Positions 56,456 through 64,000 of a stretch of 64,000 nucleotides of DNA are shown in pieces. A program made the position numbers and the translations under genes. The stretch's first letter is position 1; each line of letters starts with the position of its first letter. Under the pieces are notes generated by a model that was given only the letters and a program-made list of their open reading frames with translations, was not told the origin of the DNA and did no database searches. Source of the stretch: Tomitella biformata AHU 1821 (GTDB lineage Bacteria; Actinomycetota; Actinomycetes; Mycobacteriales; Mycobacteriaceae); assembly GCF_000524475.1 (NCBI RefSeq), contig NZ_BAVQ01000003.1, forward strand, positions 310,001-374,000, in the 5' to 3' direction.

Positions 56456-58129
56456 TCAGCTCCGGGTGAGCTTGCGGTGCGAGGAGCGGTTCGGGCGCGA
56501 CGGGTCGATGCCCAGGCGCTCGGTCTTGTTCTCCTCGTAGGCCTCGAAGTTGCCCTCGAACCAGTACCACTTGCCGGCCTCATGATCGCCCTCCCACGCC
56601 AGGATGTGGGTACAGGTGCGGTCCAGGAACCAACGGTCGTGCGAGATCACGACGGCGCAGCCCGGGAACTGCTCGAGTGCGTTCTCCAGCGAGCCGAGGG
56701 TCTCGATGTCGAGGTCGTTTGTCGGCTCATCAAGCAGGATCAGGTTGCCGCCCTCTTTCAGGGTCAGCGCTAGGTTCAGGCGGTTGCGCTCGCCACCGGA
56801 GAGCACTCCCGCCGGCTTCTGCTGGTCCGGGCCCTTGAACCCGAACGCGCTCACGTAGGCGCGCGAGGGCATCTCGTTCTGGCCCACCTGGATGAAGTCC
56901 AAGCCGTCCGAGACGATCTGGAAGACCGACTTCTTCGGGTCGAGGTTCTCGCGGTTCTGGTCGACGTAGCTCAGCTTGACCGTCTCGCCGACCTTGACAA
57001 CGCCGCTGTCCGGCTCCTCGAGCCCGACGATGGTCTTGAACAGCGTGGTCTTGCCCACGCCGTTGGGGCCGATGACGCCGACGATGCCGTTGCGCGGCAG
57101 CGTGAACGAGAGGTCCTTAATCAGCTCGCGGTCGCCGAAGCCCTTATGCAGGCCCTCCACCTCCACGACAACACTGCCCAGTCGCGGCGGCGTTGGAATC
57201 TGGATCTCCTCGAAGTCCAGCTTCTGCAACTTATCGGCCTCGGCGGCCATCTCCTCGTAGCGGGCCAGACGCGACTTGCTCTTCGCCTGGCGGGCCTTGG
57301 CGCCGGAGCGCACCCAGGCCAGCTCGTCCTTGAGCCGCTTCTGCAGCTTCTGGTCCTTCTTGCCCTGCACCTCGAGGCGTTCGGCCTTCTTCTCCAGGTA
57401 GGTGGAGTAGTTGCCCTCGTACGGGTGCAGCTGGCCGCGGTCGACCTCGCAAATCCACTGCGCGACGTGGTCCAGGAAGTACCGGTCGTGTGTGACCGCC
57501 AGGACGGCGCCCTTGTAGTCGGCGAGGTGCTGCTCGAGCCAGAGCACGCTCTCCGCGTCAAGGTGGTTTGTGGGCTCATCGAGGAGCAGCAGGTCAGGCG
57601 TGCTCAGCAGCAGCTTGCACAGCGCGACGCGGCGGCGCTCACCTCCGGAGAGGTGGGTGACGGGCGATTCCGGCGGCGGGCAGCGCAGCGCCGCCATGGC
57701 CTGCTCAAGCTGCGAGTCCATGTCCCACGCGTCGGCGTGGTCCAGCTCCTCCTGCAGCGCGCCCATCTCTTCCATGAGCTCGTCTGTGTAGTCGGTGGCC
57801 ATCAGCTCGGCGACCTCGTTGAAGCGGTCGAGCTTGACCTTGATCTCGCCCATCCCCTCCTCGACGTTGCCGCGGACGGTCTTCTCCTCGTTGAGGTGGG
57901 GCTCCTGCATCAGGATGCCGACCGTGGCGCTCGGGTCCAGGAACGCCTCGCCGTTGCTCGGCTGGTCCAGCCCGGCCATGATCTTGAGGATGCTCGACTT
58001 GCCGGCGCCGTTGGGGCCGACGACGCCGATCTTCGCGCCTGGGTAGAAGCTCATCGTGACGTCGTCAAGGATGACCTTGTCCCCGTGCGCCTTGCGCACC
58101 TTCTTCATCGTGTAAATAAACTCAGCCAC
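56456..58129 (-). CDS. ettA: Energy-dependent translational throttle protein EttA (ABC-F)
   Basis: The 557-residue protein has two ATP-binding cassettes with Walker A GPNGAGKSS (38-46) and GPNGVGKTT, signatures LSGGERRR and LSGGERNR, and a charged linker, but no membrane domain, as in ABC-F factors. EttA binds the ribosomal E site and gates the first steps of elongation by ATP/ADP ratio. I chose the GTG at 58129 because GGGAG lies seven bases before it and it gives the usual AEFIYTMKKVRKAHG N-terminus; a TTG two codons upstream is possible. Rv2477c is the counterpart. Confidence 0.97.
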   Translation of the reverse strand: MAEFIYTMKKVRKAHGDKVILDDVTMSFYPGAKIGVVGPNGAGKSSILKIMAGLDQPSNGEAFLDPSATVGILMQEPHLNEEKTVRGNVEEGMGEIKVKLDRFNEVAELMATDYTDELMEEMGALQEELDHADAWDMDSQLEQAMAALRCPPPESPVTHLSGGERRRVALCKLLLSTPDLLLLDEPTNHLDAESVLWLEQHLADYKGAVLAVTHDRYFLDHVAQWICEVDRGQLHPYEGNYSTYLEKKAERLEVQGKKDQKLQKRLKDELAWVRSGAKARQAKSKSRLARYEEMAAEADKLQKLDFEEIQIPTPPRLGSVVVEVEGLHKGFGDRELIKDLSFTLPRNGIVGVIGPNGVGKTTLFKTIVGLEEPDSGVVKVGETVKLSYVDQNRENLDPKKSVFQIVSDGLDFIQVGQNEMPSRAYVSAFGFKGPDQQKPAGVLSGGERNRLNLALTLKEGGNLILLDEPTNDLDIETLGSLENALEQFPGCAVVISHDRWFLDRTCTHILAWEGDHEAGKWYWFEGNFEAYEENKTERLGIDPSRPNRSSHRKLTRS

Positions 58130-58286
58130 TGACAAACTCCCAGTTCTCGACTATCCGCGCACGTCTAACCGGGCTCGCGCCCAAGGTCCAACCCGTCACC
58201 CTACCGCCTAGGCCCCAGAACGCTCCCGAGTGCGCCCGTGACCATGGGATTCGCACACGGGAACGTCCGGTGACGGGCCAGGCCGA

Positions 58287-58802
58287 TCACGCTGGCGCAG
58301 GCTCCAACCCGTCGATCTCCGCGACCTCCGCGGGCTCCGCCTCCGGCTCGGTGGGGTCGGGCTCCGGACCGAGGCCGCCGGGACCGTCGGCCGTCGACTG
58401 CTCGGCCACCGCGGCCTCCTCGTCCGCGGTTGGCCCCACCTTGGCGGCCTTCTGGATCTGGCAGATGCAGCGTGCGAGGTCCGGGCCGATGGCGATAGCC
58501 CGCATCTCCAGGTCGCTGCGCGCGGTGCCGTCCTTCGCGGTGTACTGGCTGCTGCTCATTTGGCCGTGCACGATTACCGGCGAGCCCATGCCGATGGCCG
58601 CGCCGACCCCCACCACGAGCCGCCGCCAGCAGCTCACCGTCAGGTACAGCGTGCTGCCGTCCTGCCAAGTGTCAGAGCCCGGCGACCGATATCGCACCGT
58701 GCTGGCCATCCGGAAGCTGATGACCTCCTCACCGCCCTGCGTGGACCTGCGTCGCGGCTGGGTGATCACCGTGCCGATCACCGTCGAATATGTCTCGTAC
58801 AT
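58287..58802 (-). CDS. ssb: Single-stranded DNA-binding protein (second SSB type)
   Basis: The 171-residue protein has an OB fold (about 1-110: MYETYSTVIGTVITQP, FRMASTVRYRSP, GSPVIVHGQM) and an acidic Pro/Glu tail. The tail lacks the DDDLPF-type tip of the main replicative SSB, so this is likely the paralogue (Rv2478c, SsbB) used in recombination or competence-related DNA handling. The ATG at 58802 has GAGGGG upstream. It precedes ettA by 157 bases. Confidence 0.9.
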   Translation of the reverse strand: MYETYSTVIGTVITQPRRRSTQGGEEVISFRMASTVRYRSPGSDTWQDGSTLYLTVSCWRRLVVGVGAAIGMGSPVIVHGQMSSSQYTAKDGTARSDLEMRAIAIGPDLARCICQIQKAAKVGPTADEEAAVAEQSTADGPGGLGPEPDPTEPEAEPAEVAEIDGLEPAPA

Positions 58803-58945
58803 GTCATGCCGTCCCCTCGGTCGTTCCCGCCTGGGCGGGAGCCGGCGGCGTGCGTGCCGCCTGGAGAGAACGATGCCGGGGGCCACGGAGCGCAAGCCCC
58901 TAATTCGGGCTAGTTTCGGGACTCCTGTGGAGAGCGGGCCAAATG

Positions 58946-58978
58946 TGGAGAACCAGCGCTTTACGCGCTGGTTCTCCA
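58946..58978 (-). terminator. Hairpin after the CopD-CtaG gene
   Basis: TGGAGAACCAGCGC (58946-58959) pairs perfectly over 14 bases with 58965-58978 around TTTAC. It lies 21 bases after the stop at 59000 on the minus strand. Confidence 0.75.
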
Positions 58979-58999
58979 GAGAATTGTCGGTGCCACGTG

Positions 59000-61063
59000 C
59001 TAGCCGCGGTTCCTCTGCTCCTCGGCATCGCGACGGGCCAGTTCCTGGAACATGCGGTTGTGTGCCACGAGCTCCTCATCGTGGTCGCGCAGCGCCCGCC
59101 GATCGTGTTGCTTGGCCTCGCGGTCGTCCGCGCGGAACCACTGCACGGCCAGCGCGGTCATGATCAGCAGCAGTGGCAGCTCGCCGGCCGCCCAGGTGAT
59201 GCCGCCGCCGGTCTTCTGGTCGGCGAGGAGATCCGGCACCCACGGCAGGGCCAGGCGGTTGTAGAACTCCAGGCCCATCACGGTGTCCGTCATCATCAGC
59301 GCGATGCCGAAGAACGCATGCAGGGGCAGCGTCGCCATGACGATGCCCAGTCGCGTCACTGGGGCGAGCTTGCGCGGGGCCGGGTCCAGGCCCAGCACGA
59401 TCCAGTAGAACAGGTAGCCGCTGAGTAGGAAGTGGACGTTCATCAGCACGTGCCCGGTGTGCATCGGCACGATGATGTTGTAAATCCCGCCTAGGTACAG
59501 CCCGTAGAACCCGCCCACGAACAGCGTCGCCGCGACCACCGGATGGGTGATGAACTTGGAGAACTTGCTCTGCAGCCCGATCAGCAGCCACTCGCGGGGC
59601 CCGGGGATCCCGTTCTTGCCTGCGGGCCTGAGCGCGCGCAGCGCGAGCGTGATCGGCGTGCCGAGCACGAACAGCACCGGCACCAGCATCGACAGCGCCA
59701 TGTGCGCGCCCATGTGGACAGAGAACATCGCCGTCATGTATTTGCCGACGCCCGAGGAGGTGGTGATCAGCAGGGCTGCGCACCCCAGGCCCCAGGAGAT
59801 TGTGCGGCCCATTTTCCAGGCGTCGCCGCGCTGACGCAGACGCCGCACGCCCAGCAGGTAGACGACGAACAGCACGATGGCGGCGGTGCCGAAGATCAGG
59901 TCGAAGCGCCACTCGAACATCATCTTGCCGAGGGTGAACGGGCCGTTCAGGTCGTAGCCGAGGGCCATCGCGGTGTCCGAGGGGACCGCTGCCCCCTGCT
60001 CTGGCGTCGGGGTGGGGGCCGCGCCGAGCGCGACGGCCAGGCCGAAGGTCGCCGCGAACACAATCGCCTCGACGCTCGCGAGGCGGATCAACGGGCCACG
60101 CGCGGTCGGGTCGTCCTGCAGTGCACGGACCGAGCTGCGCCGCTGCAGGTAGCCGATGATGCCCAACACCAGCAGCGCCGCGACCTTGCCGACGATGAGG
60201 AGTCCGTAGGTGGTGGTGAACAGGGCTCCCAGCGGCACCCGCACCAGGGCATTGACGATGCCGCTGAGCGCGACCACGACGAACGCGACCGTCGCCATGT
60301 GGGAGTAGCGCCGGATCACCACATCCGAGTAAGCCCCGCGGCGGCGCGCGTGCGCGAGCACCGCGAACAGCCCGCCCGCCCATAGCGAGGCCCCCACGAG
60401 GTGGAAGGCCAAGGAGTTGACGCCGTAGTCGTGCCCGCCGCCCGCAGCCGCATGGCCGGTGATGGCCAGCGGCAGGATCGAGAGGATGCTCCCGGCCAGC
60501 AGGAACGGCACCCAACCCCAGCGCAGCACAAGGCGGCTGAACACCGCGACGAGGATCGCAATGATTGCGACGGCCAGCCACGCGCCGGACTTATTGACCT
60601 GCTCCAGGCCATCGAGCGCGTTCGCGGGCTGCATCGCCTCGCTGATCTTCATGCCCGAGGCTGCCGAGAGCTCCATCGGCACCATCACCAGGGCGATCGC
60701 CGCCCAAATCGCCGACGCGGTCGAAGCCATCCGCACCGCCCGATACCCGTCGACGTCTAGGACACCGGACTTTTGCGGCGGCACCAGGAACGCCGCCAGC
60801 AGCAGGGAGCCGACGGCAACGACGGCGACGATCTCGCCCGCCGCCCGCAGGAACGGCAACCCCCGGTTCGTGATCTCGCCGGGGTCGGAGACGCCGAGCT
60901 GGGTCAAGGCCTCCGTCATCGACAGCCCCGCGAGCGCGACGGCGACGATGCCGGCGATCAGCGCACACAGGAAGAAGATTGCGGAGGTGCTCGAATCGCC
61001 GCGGCTGACCGGGGAACGGTCGGGCTCGGCGGTCTGCGGGGAAGCAAGGTCGGACGTGGCCAT
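59000..61063 (-). CDS. CopD-CtaG fusion membrane protein (copper / cytochrome oxidase assembly)
   Basis: The 687-residue protein has about 14 hydrophobic segments. The N-terminal half resembles CopD copper-resistance proteins (GHAAAGGGHDYGVNSLAFHLVGASLWAGGLFAVL, read in blocks near 220-250), and the C-terminal half resembles caa3-type CtaG (VHMGAHMALSMLVPVLFVLG, MHTGHVLMNVHFLLSGYLFYW). Such fusions (M. tuberculosis Rv0102) are thought to help copper delivery to cytochrome c oxidase. Several His/Met pairs in the membrane segments fit metal handling. I chose the ATG at 61063; 17 upstream in-frame residues are unlike the family. It is not a neighbour of ssb in M. tuberculosis. Confidence 0.88.
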   Translation of the reverse strand: MATSDLASPQTAEPDRSPVSRGDSSTSAIFFLCALIAGIVAVALAGLSMTEALTQLGVSDPGEITNRGLPFLRAAGEIVAVVAVGSLLLAAFLVPPQKSGVLDVDGYRAVRMASTASAIWAAIALVMVPMELSAASGMKISEAMQPANALDGLEQVNKSGAWLAVAIIAILVAVFSRLVLRWGWVPFLLAGSILSILPLAITGHAAAGGGHDYGVNSLAFHLVGASLWAGGLFAVLAHARRRGAYSDVVIRRYSHMATVAFVVVALSGIVNALVRVPLGALFTTTYGLLIVGKVAALLVLGIIGYLQRRSSVRALQDDPTARGPLIRLASVEAIVFAATFGLAVALGAAPTPTPEQGAAVPSDTAMALGYDLNGPFTLGKMMFEWRFDLIFGTAAIVLFVVYLLGVRRLRQRGDAWKMGRTISWGLGCAALLITTSSGVGKYMTAMFSVHMGAHMALSMLVPVLFVLGTPITLALRALRPAGKNGIPGPREWLLIGLQSKFSKFITHPVVAATLFVGGFYGLYLGGIYNIIVPMHTGHVLMNVHFLLSGYLFYWIVLGLDPAPRKLAPVTRLGIVMATLPLHAFFGIALMMTDTVMGLEFYNRLALPWVPDLLADQKTGGGITWAAGELPLLLIMTALAVQWFRADDREAKQHDRRALRDHDEELVAHNRMFQELARRDAEEQRNRG

Positions 61064-61191
61064 GCGTACTAGGGTAGGCGGCGCCCATCGCGGCGACTCA
61101 GGAAGGTGACGCACCTAATCAACACTTCGCGCGCAGAGCCCCACACGCGCCTAGTACACTGCCAAGTCGGTCCGCCACGCGCTGGCCAAAT

Positions 61192-61268
61192 GCCCTCGTA
61201 GCTCAGTTGGATAGAGCAAGAGCCTTCTAATCTCTAGGTCGCAGGTTCGATTCCTGCCGGGGGCACCA
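61192..61268 (+). tRNA. tRNA-Arg (anticodon TCT), CCA encoded
   Basis: The sequence GCCCTCG ... CGGGGGC-A plus an encoded CCA folds as a cloverleaf: D arm GCTC-AGTTGGATA-GAGC, anticodon loop CTTCTAA (anticodon TCT) and T arm GCAGG-TTCGATT-CCTGC. The last pair of the anticodon stem is C-T, an unpaired position. It marks the boundary between conserved DNA and the accessory-looking segment to the right. Confidence 0.93.
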
Positions 61269-61639
61269 CCTTTTCACGCAGGTCATACTATGTTTTCAAG
61301 AGTTTGACCGACGTGCGGTTCCCTTAGGATTCTTCTCGAGCACTCCTCCGACCTCGGTGGCGCTGGTTTCCCACAACCAGAACGGCCCCGGCCGCGTCAA
61401 CCTGCAGGATCTCGACGGCGAACTGGTCAAAGACGACACCGACTCCGGCCGCTCGGCGCATTCACAGGCTCTCGCCTCGCGCCCCACAGAGGACGTGAAA
61501 ACGAAAGCGTGGTCGCTGATCTTCAGTGGCTCGCGGACTACTCTGCCGCGCCGGTTGGTGATCGAGCAGCGTGATCATCTGGCACGGGACCTCCGGGCGC
61601 AGAGGTGCAACGAGCGGTAGGTGCACACGCATTGGCGGT
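61269..61639. other. Region after tRNA-Arg with no confident gene
   Basis: This 371-base stretch has one 87-codon plus-strand frame (GTG at 61357 to 61620) and a minus-strand frame of 63 codons; neither has recognisable motifs or a ribosome-binding site, and the predicted products look unnatural. It begins with a T-rich stretch that could end the tRNA transcript. It may be a remnant left by past integration at the tRNA, but no integrase or repeat was found here. Confidence 0.5.
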
Positions 61640-62347
61640 CTACCCGTTGGCTCCGTCACCGCCGTCCTGCGTCGATCCCGACCGGCCAGCCTCTGCCGGA
61701 GTCTGCTGGCGCCGAACCAGCAGCGGCGCCAGCAGGTAGAACATGCCCATCGCGACGCAGACCGCCAGCGTCAGGTAAGGCGTCACGAGGCCCATGACTC
61801 CGGCGACCAGGTACGTCGGTGGTGCGACGGCACTGCGTAACAGGATCGAGCGCCGGTCAGCACCCGTCAGCGGCTCGCGAAGCAGGTGCGGACGACGCAA
61901 CAGCAGGTGCCATTGCAGTCCGGCGAACACCGAGGAGGTCACCAGGAACGACCCGGCGTAGACGACGGCAGCGAGGTGACCACCGCTGGGTGCGTCGAGG
62001 TAGCTCGCCATGAGCGAGGTGGTGAACGGCAGCACCACGATGCACAACAGGAGCAGCAGGTTTAATACGAGGATCGAATGATCCACGCCCACAAGACGTC
62101 GCAGCATCGTGTGGTGGTTGGTCCACATGATGCCGATCGCGACGAAGGAGATGACATAGGCCACGTAGTTGGGCCACAGGTCGATTAGTCGGTGCCCGAG
62201 GCTGCCGGTGTCATCGGGCGCCGGCACCTGTAGGTCGAGGACCAGCAGGGTGATGGCGACCGCGATGACACCGTCGGAGAACGCTTCGATCCTGCTCTTG
62301 TCGATCGTGTCGGACTGTTCGGCAGCGGCCGAGTATTCGCGGCTCAT
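61640..62347 (-). CDS. TMEM175/DUF1211 family potassium-channel-like membrane protein
   Basis: The 235-residue protein has the family signature RIEAFSDGVIAVAITLLVLDL in its first helix (FSDGVIAV, 23-30) and six hydrophobic segments in all, the bacterial TMEM175 layout that assembles as a tetrameric K+-conducting channel. A hydrophilic tail rich in Gly/Asp ends the protein. It is 24 bases downstream of the SQR-like gene on the minus strand, so the two probably form an operon. Known bacterial TMEM175 proteins leak K+ and affect membrane potential; why one is paired with this flavoprotein is unknown. Confidence 0.88.
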   Translation of the reverse strand: MSREYSAAAEQSDTIDKSRIEAFSDGVIAVAITLLVLDLQVPAPDDTGSLGHRLIDLWPNYVAYVISFVAIGIMWTNHHTMLRRLVGVDHSILVLNLLLLLCIVVLPFTTSLMASYLDAPSGGHLAAVVYAGSFLVTSSVFAGLQWHLLLRRPHLLREPLTGADRRSILLRSAVAPPTYLVAGVMGLVTPYLTLAVCVAMGMFYLLAPLLVRRQQTPAEAGRSGSTQDGGDGANG

Positions 62348-62371
62348 AGGGTTTCAGCAACCGTCCTGAGC

Positions 62372-63514
62372 TCAGTAGCTTGTCCACTCCCGCCCGAACC
62401 ACCGGCGGGCGCGAAGGGTGCCGAAGTCGGCCTTGGCCGCACGCAATGACTGCGACGGTTCGTCGAACGTCCCGGTCGGCGGCTCGCCGCTTCGGAAAGT
62501 GACCTCGACCCTGCCGATGCGGTCTTGTCCGAACTCGACGTAGCAGATTCCGGTGCCGTCGTAGGTCGACGCCGAGACCAAGTTCCTATGGCGGGCGATC
62601 AGCCGATCGGCCACGACAGCGGCCTGGCGCTCGGAGAACACGCCGGCCTTGGGGGTGCCGACGCTGGTGACATCACCCACCGCATACACGTTGGGGTAGT
62701 GCGTCTCGAGCGTCAGCGGGTCGACCGGGATCCAGCCGTCGACGCACATCCCGGACTCGGCCACGACCGAGGGCACCCGATGCACGGGCACACCCAAGAA
62801 CAGGTCGAAGGGCATCTCGCCGCCATTGGCGAGCACCACGACTCGGCGCTGTGGGTCCAGGCTGCGCACGACGGCATCCGGGCACCAGTTGATCCCGCGC
62901 TCGGCGAACGCTGCGAGCAGCGCCTGTGACGCCGCCGGGGACGGTGGGACCGGGCTGCCGAGCGGCATCACCAGGGCAATCTCACTGGACTCGCGCAGGC
63001 CGCGGCCGACCAAGTAATCATGCAGCATCAACGCAGTCTCGCTCGGCGCGGGCGGGCACTTGAACGGCGTCGACGTCACGCCGATGATCACGCGACCGCC
63101 GCCGAAGGATTCCAGCACCTCCCGTGCCGCGAACGCGCCTTCCGGCGTGTAGTAGTCGTGTCCGGCCTCCGCCAGTCCCGGCGTCGCCGCAGGATCGAGA
63201 TCGGCGCCGAGTGCCACCACCATCACGTCCGCCTCGAAGCGCCCGGCGTCGGTCTCCACCGCGCGATTGACGGGATCTATGGCACGGATGACGCTCTGGA
63301 CGAACCGTACGCCCGGCTTGACCATGTCGCCGTAGGAGTGGTGCACCGCGTCGGCGGTGGTGCGCCCGAACATGACGTCGAGCTTCGAGAAGCCCATCAC
63401 GAATCCATCGGCCTGGTCTATCAGCACGATGTCCGCCTCGTCGCCCAACTCGTCCGACAGCAGGGTCGTCAGTTCCAGTCCGCCGAAACCCGCGCCTAGC
63501 ACAAGAACTCGCAT
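62372..63514 (-). CDS. Sulfide:quinone oxidoreductase-like flavoprotein (FCC/SQR family)
   Basis: The 380-residue protein has an N-terminal FAD motif VLVLGAGFGGLE (3-14), TSTPFKCPPAPSE (148-159, with Cys153 at a redox-cysteine position of SQR-type enzymes), NVYAVGDVTSVGTPKAGVFSE near the C-terminus and a tail WFGREW. These fit NAD(P)/FAD-dependent oxidoreductases of the SQR/flavocytochrome-c-sulfide-dehydrogenase group. SQRs oxidise sulfide to polysulfide and reduce quinone at the membrane. I cannot confirm the second and third catalytic cysteines, so a type II NADH-like or other quinone-linked role is possible. I chose the ATG at 63514, a typical Rossmann start; the frame is open further upstream. 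It probably leads an operon with the TMEM175 gene. Confidence 0.8.
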   Translation of the reverse strand: MRVLVLGAGFGGLELTTLLSDELGDEADIVLIDQADGFVMGFSKLDVMFGRTTADAVHHSYGDMVKPGVRFVQSVIRAIDPVNRAVETDAGRFEADVMVVALGADLDPAATPGLAEAGHDYYTPEGAFAAREVLESFGGGRVIIGVTSTPFKCPPAPSETALMLHDYLVGRGLRESSEIALVMPLGSPVPPSPAASQALLAAFAERGINWCPDAVVRSLDPQRRVVVLANGGEMPFDLFLGVPVHRVPSVVAESGMCVDGWIPVDPLTLETHYPNVYAVGDVTSVGTPKAGVFSERQAAVVADRLIARHRNLVSASTYDGTGICYVEFGQDRIGRVEVTFRSGEPPTGTFDEPSQSLRAAKADFGTLRARRWFGREWTSY

Positions 63515-63574
63515 GGGCACTCCGCTCCTATGGGCTTCCACAAGACGGCGGGGTCGCGCCGACCGGGCAACGCA

Positions 63575-63590
63575 GTATGTCGGACAATAC
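63575..63590. promoter_or_regulatory. Possible operator upstream of the SQR-like gene
   Basis: GTATGTCGGACAATAC holds the odd palindrome TGTCGGACA within GTAT...ATAC ends, 61-76 bases before the ATG. This resembles a repressor half-site pair. It is weak evidence and no regulator gene is in view. Confidence 0.25.
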
Positions 63591-63698
63591 TCCCTGTTAC
63601 CGCCTGTGGGAGGCAGAATCCTCCCGCGACCCATCTCAGGTTCCCGTGGGTACGAGTGGTTCCCGACCATGAGCAGGCCGTGGGGCAGCTCGTAGTGG

Positions 63699-64000
63699 GT
63701 GATTCGCCTGGCGGCCACAACGGAAGAACCACCGAACACTCCAGCCAAGCACGCGACATTCTCCATCGAGCACACCTACCCGGGTCCGCCCAGCCAGGCA
63801 TTCGCCGCCAGGGCGGACCCGGCGGTCAAGGCACGCTGGTTCGCCAGCCTCGTGACCGAGAACAAGCAGGACGACGGCCCGGACTTCACGTTCGCAGCGA
63901 CCCACCAGGACATCGCGGCGGACGCCCGCATCGTCTACCGAGTACGGGGTGTTCCTCGACGGGCTCGAGCAACCGGACTGGCGGGGAGGCCGGCACCCGG
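63699..64000 (+). pseudogene. Decayed SRPBCC (AHSA1-type) gene, cut by window edge
   Basis: Reading from about 63699, the frame gives HATFSIEHTYPGPPSQAFAARADPAVKARWF and DIAADARIVY, the N-terminal half of an SRPBCC/AHSA1-like protein. Directly after RIVY the frame shifts, and the overlapping frame gives TEYGVFLDGLEQPDWR, which matches the normal C-terminal end of that family. So about 30-40 residues of the middle are missing and the reading frame is broken. It runs off the window. SRPBCC proteins bind hydrophobic ligands and are often co-encoded with ArsR regulators; none is visible here. Confidence 0.55.

Noticed and set aside
61357-61620. Possible 87-codon gene after tRNA-Arg
   Set aside because: GTG start without ribosome-binding site, no recognisable motif and unnatural composition; kept only as an unassigned region.

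Overview
This window is a high-GC chromosomal segment from an actinobacterium of the order Mycobacteriales (the Mycobacterium, Gordonia, Rhodococcus, Tsukamurella and Dietzia group). The main evidence is gene order. As I recall it, the series rpsT, holA, comEC, comEA, degV, octT, gpgP, rsfS, nadD, vWA, MoxR, proA, then proB, obg, rpmA, rplU, rne, ndk, DUF4233, folC, valS, then clpX, clpP2, clpP1, tig, nei, rpiB, an Rv2466c-like gene, pepN, HNH, glbO, a thioesterase, NAD-Gdh, ettA and ssb follows M. tuberculosis Rv2412 to Rv2478c closely. Also typical of the order are methylglucose-lipopolysaccharide genes (octT, gpgP), two ClpP subunits, a ~180 kDa NAD-dependent glutamate dehydrogenase, a truncated haemoglobin O, and a mycothiol-type DsbA-like enzyme. 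The ectoine genes point to a salt- or drought-tolerant member. I cannot fix the genus; Dietzia-like is a guess.

Layout. (1) 1-11.7 kb: a PemK/MazF-like gene cut by the window edge and rpsT on the plus strand, then an eleven-gene minus-strand chain from proA to holA with many 4-base overlaps. (2) 11.9-17.7 kb: a plus-strand insert relative to M. tuberculosis, with a RecQ-family helicase, ectABC (no ectD) and a D-2-hydroxyacid dehydrogenase whose start codon lies in a perfect 20-bp inverted repeat. (3) 17.7-30.4 kb: minus-strand rplU-rpmA-obg-proB, a 1203-residue RNase E, ndk, and valS-folC-DUF4233. (4) 30.4-35.6 kb: a lipoprotein and a molybdenum module, mobA and a GNAT gene divergent from fdhF-fdhD. 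(5) 35.7-41.8 kb: tig, clpP1P2 and clpX with a ClgR-type box, two tRNAs, and a membrane protein followed by a frameshifted partial copy of itself. (6) 41.8-61.1 kb: DNA repair, redox, peptidase, a cytochrome oxidase accessory subunit, Gdh, ribosome ATPase, SSB and a CopD-CtaG fusion. (7) 61.2-64 kb: tRNA-Arg, then accessory-looking DNA with an SQR-like flavoprotein, a TMEM175-type channel and a decayed SRPBCC gene.

The window is mostly conserved housekeeping sequence. Linking themes are osmoprotection (proA, proB and ectABC within about 9 kb), proteostasis (trigger factor, ClpP1P2, ClpX) and redox or oxidative-stress handling (Rv2466c-like protein, GlbO, CtaJ, CtaG). Long inverted repeats without U-tracts sit between most convergent gene pairs and look like the local transcription-termination style. 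I see no CRISPR array, prophage, integrase, intact insertion sequence or obvious new defence system. The least explained parts are the hairpin over a start codon at 16.7 kb, the duplicated and frameshifted membrane-protein gene at 41.3 kb, and the segment downstream of tRNA-Arg.
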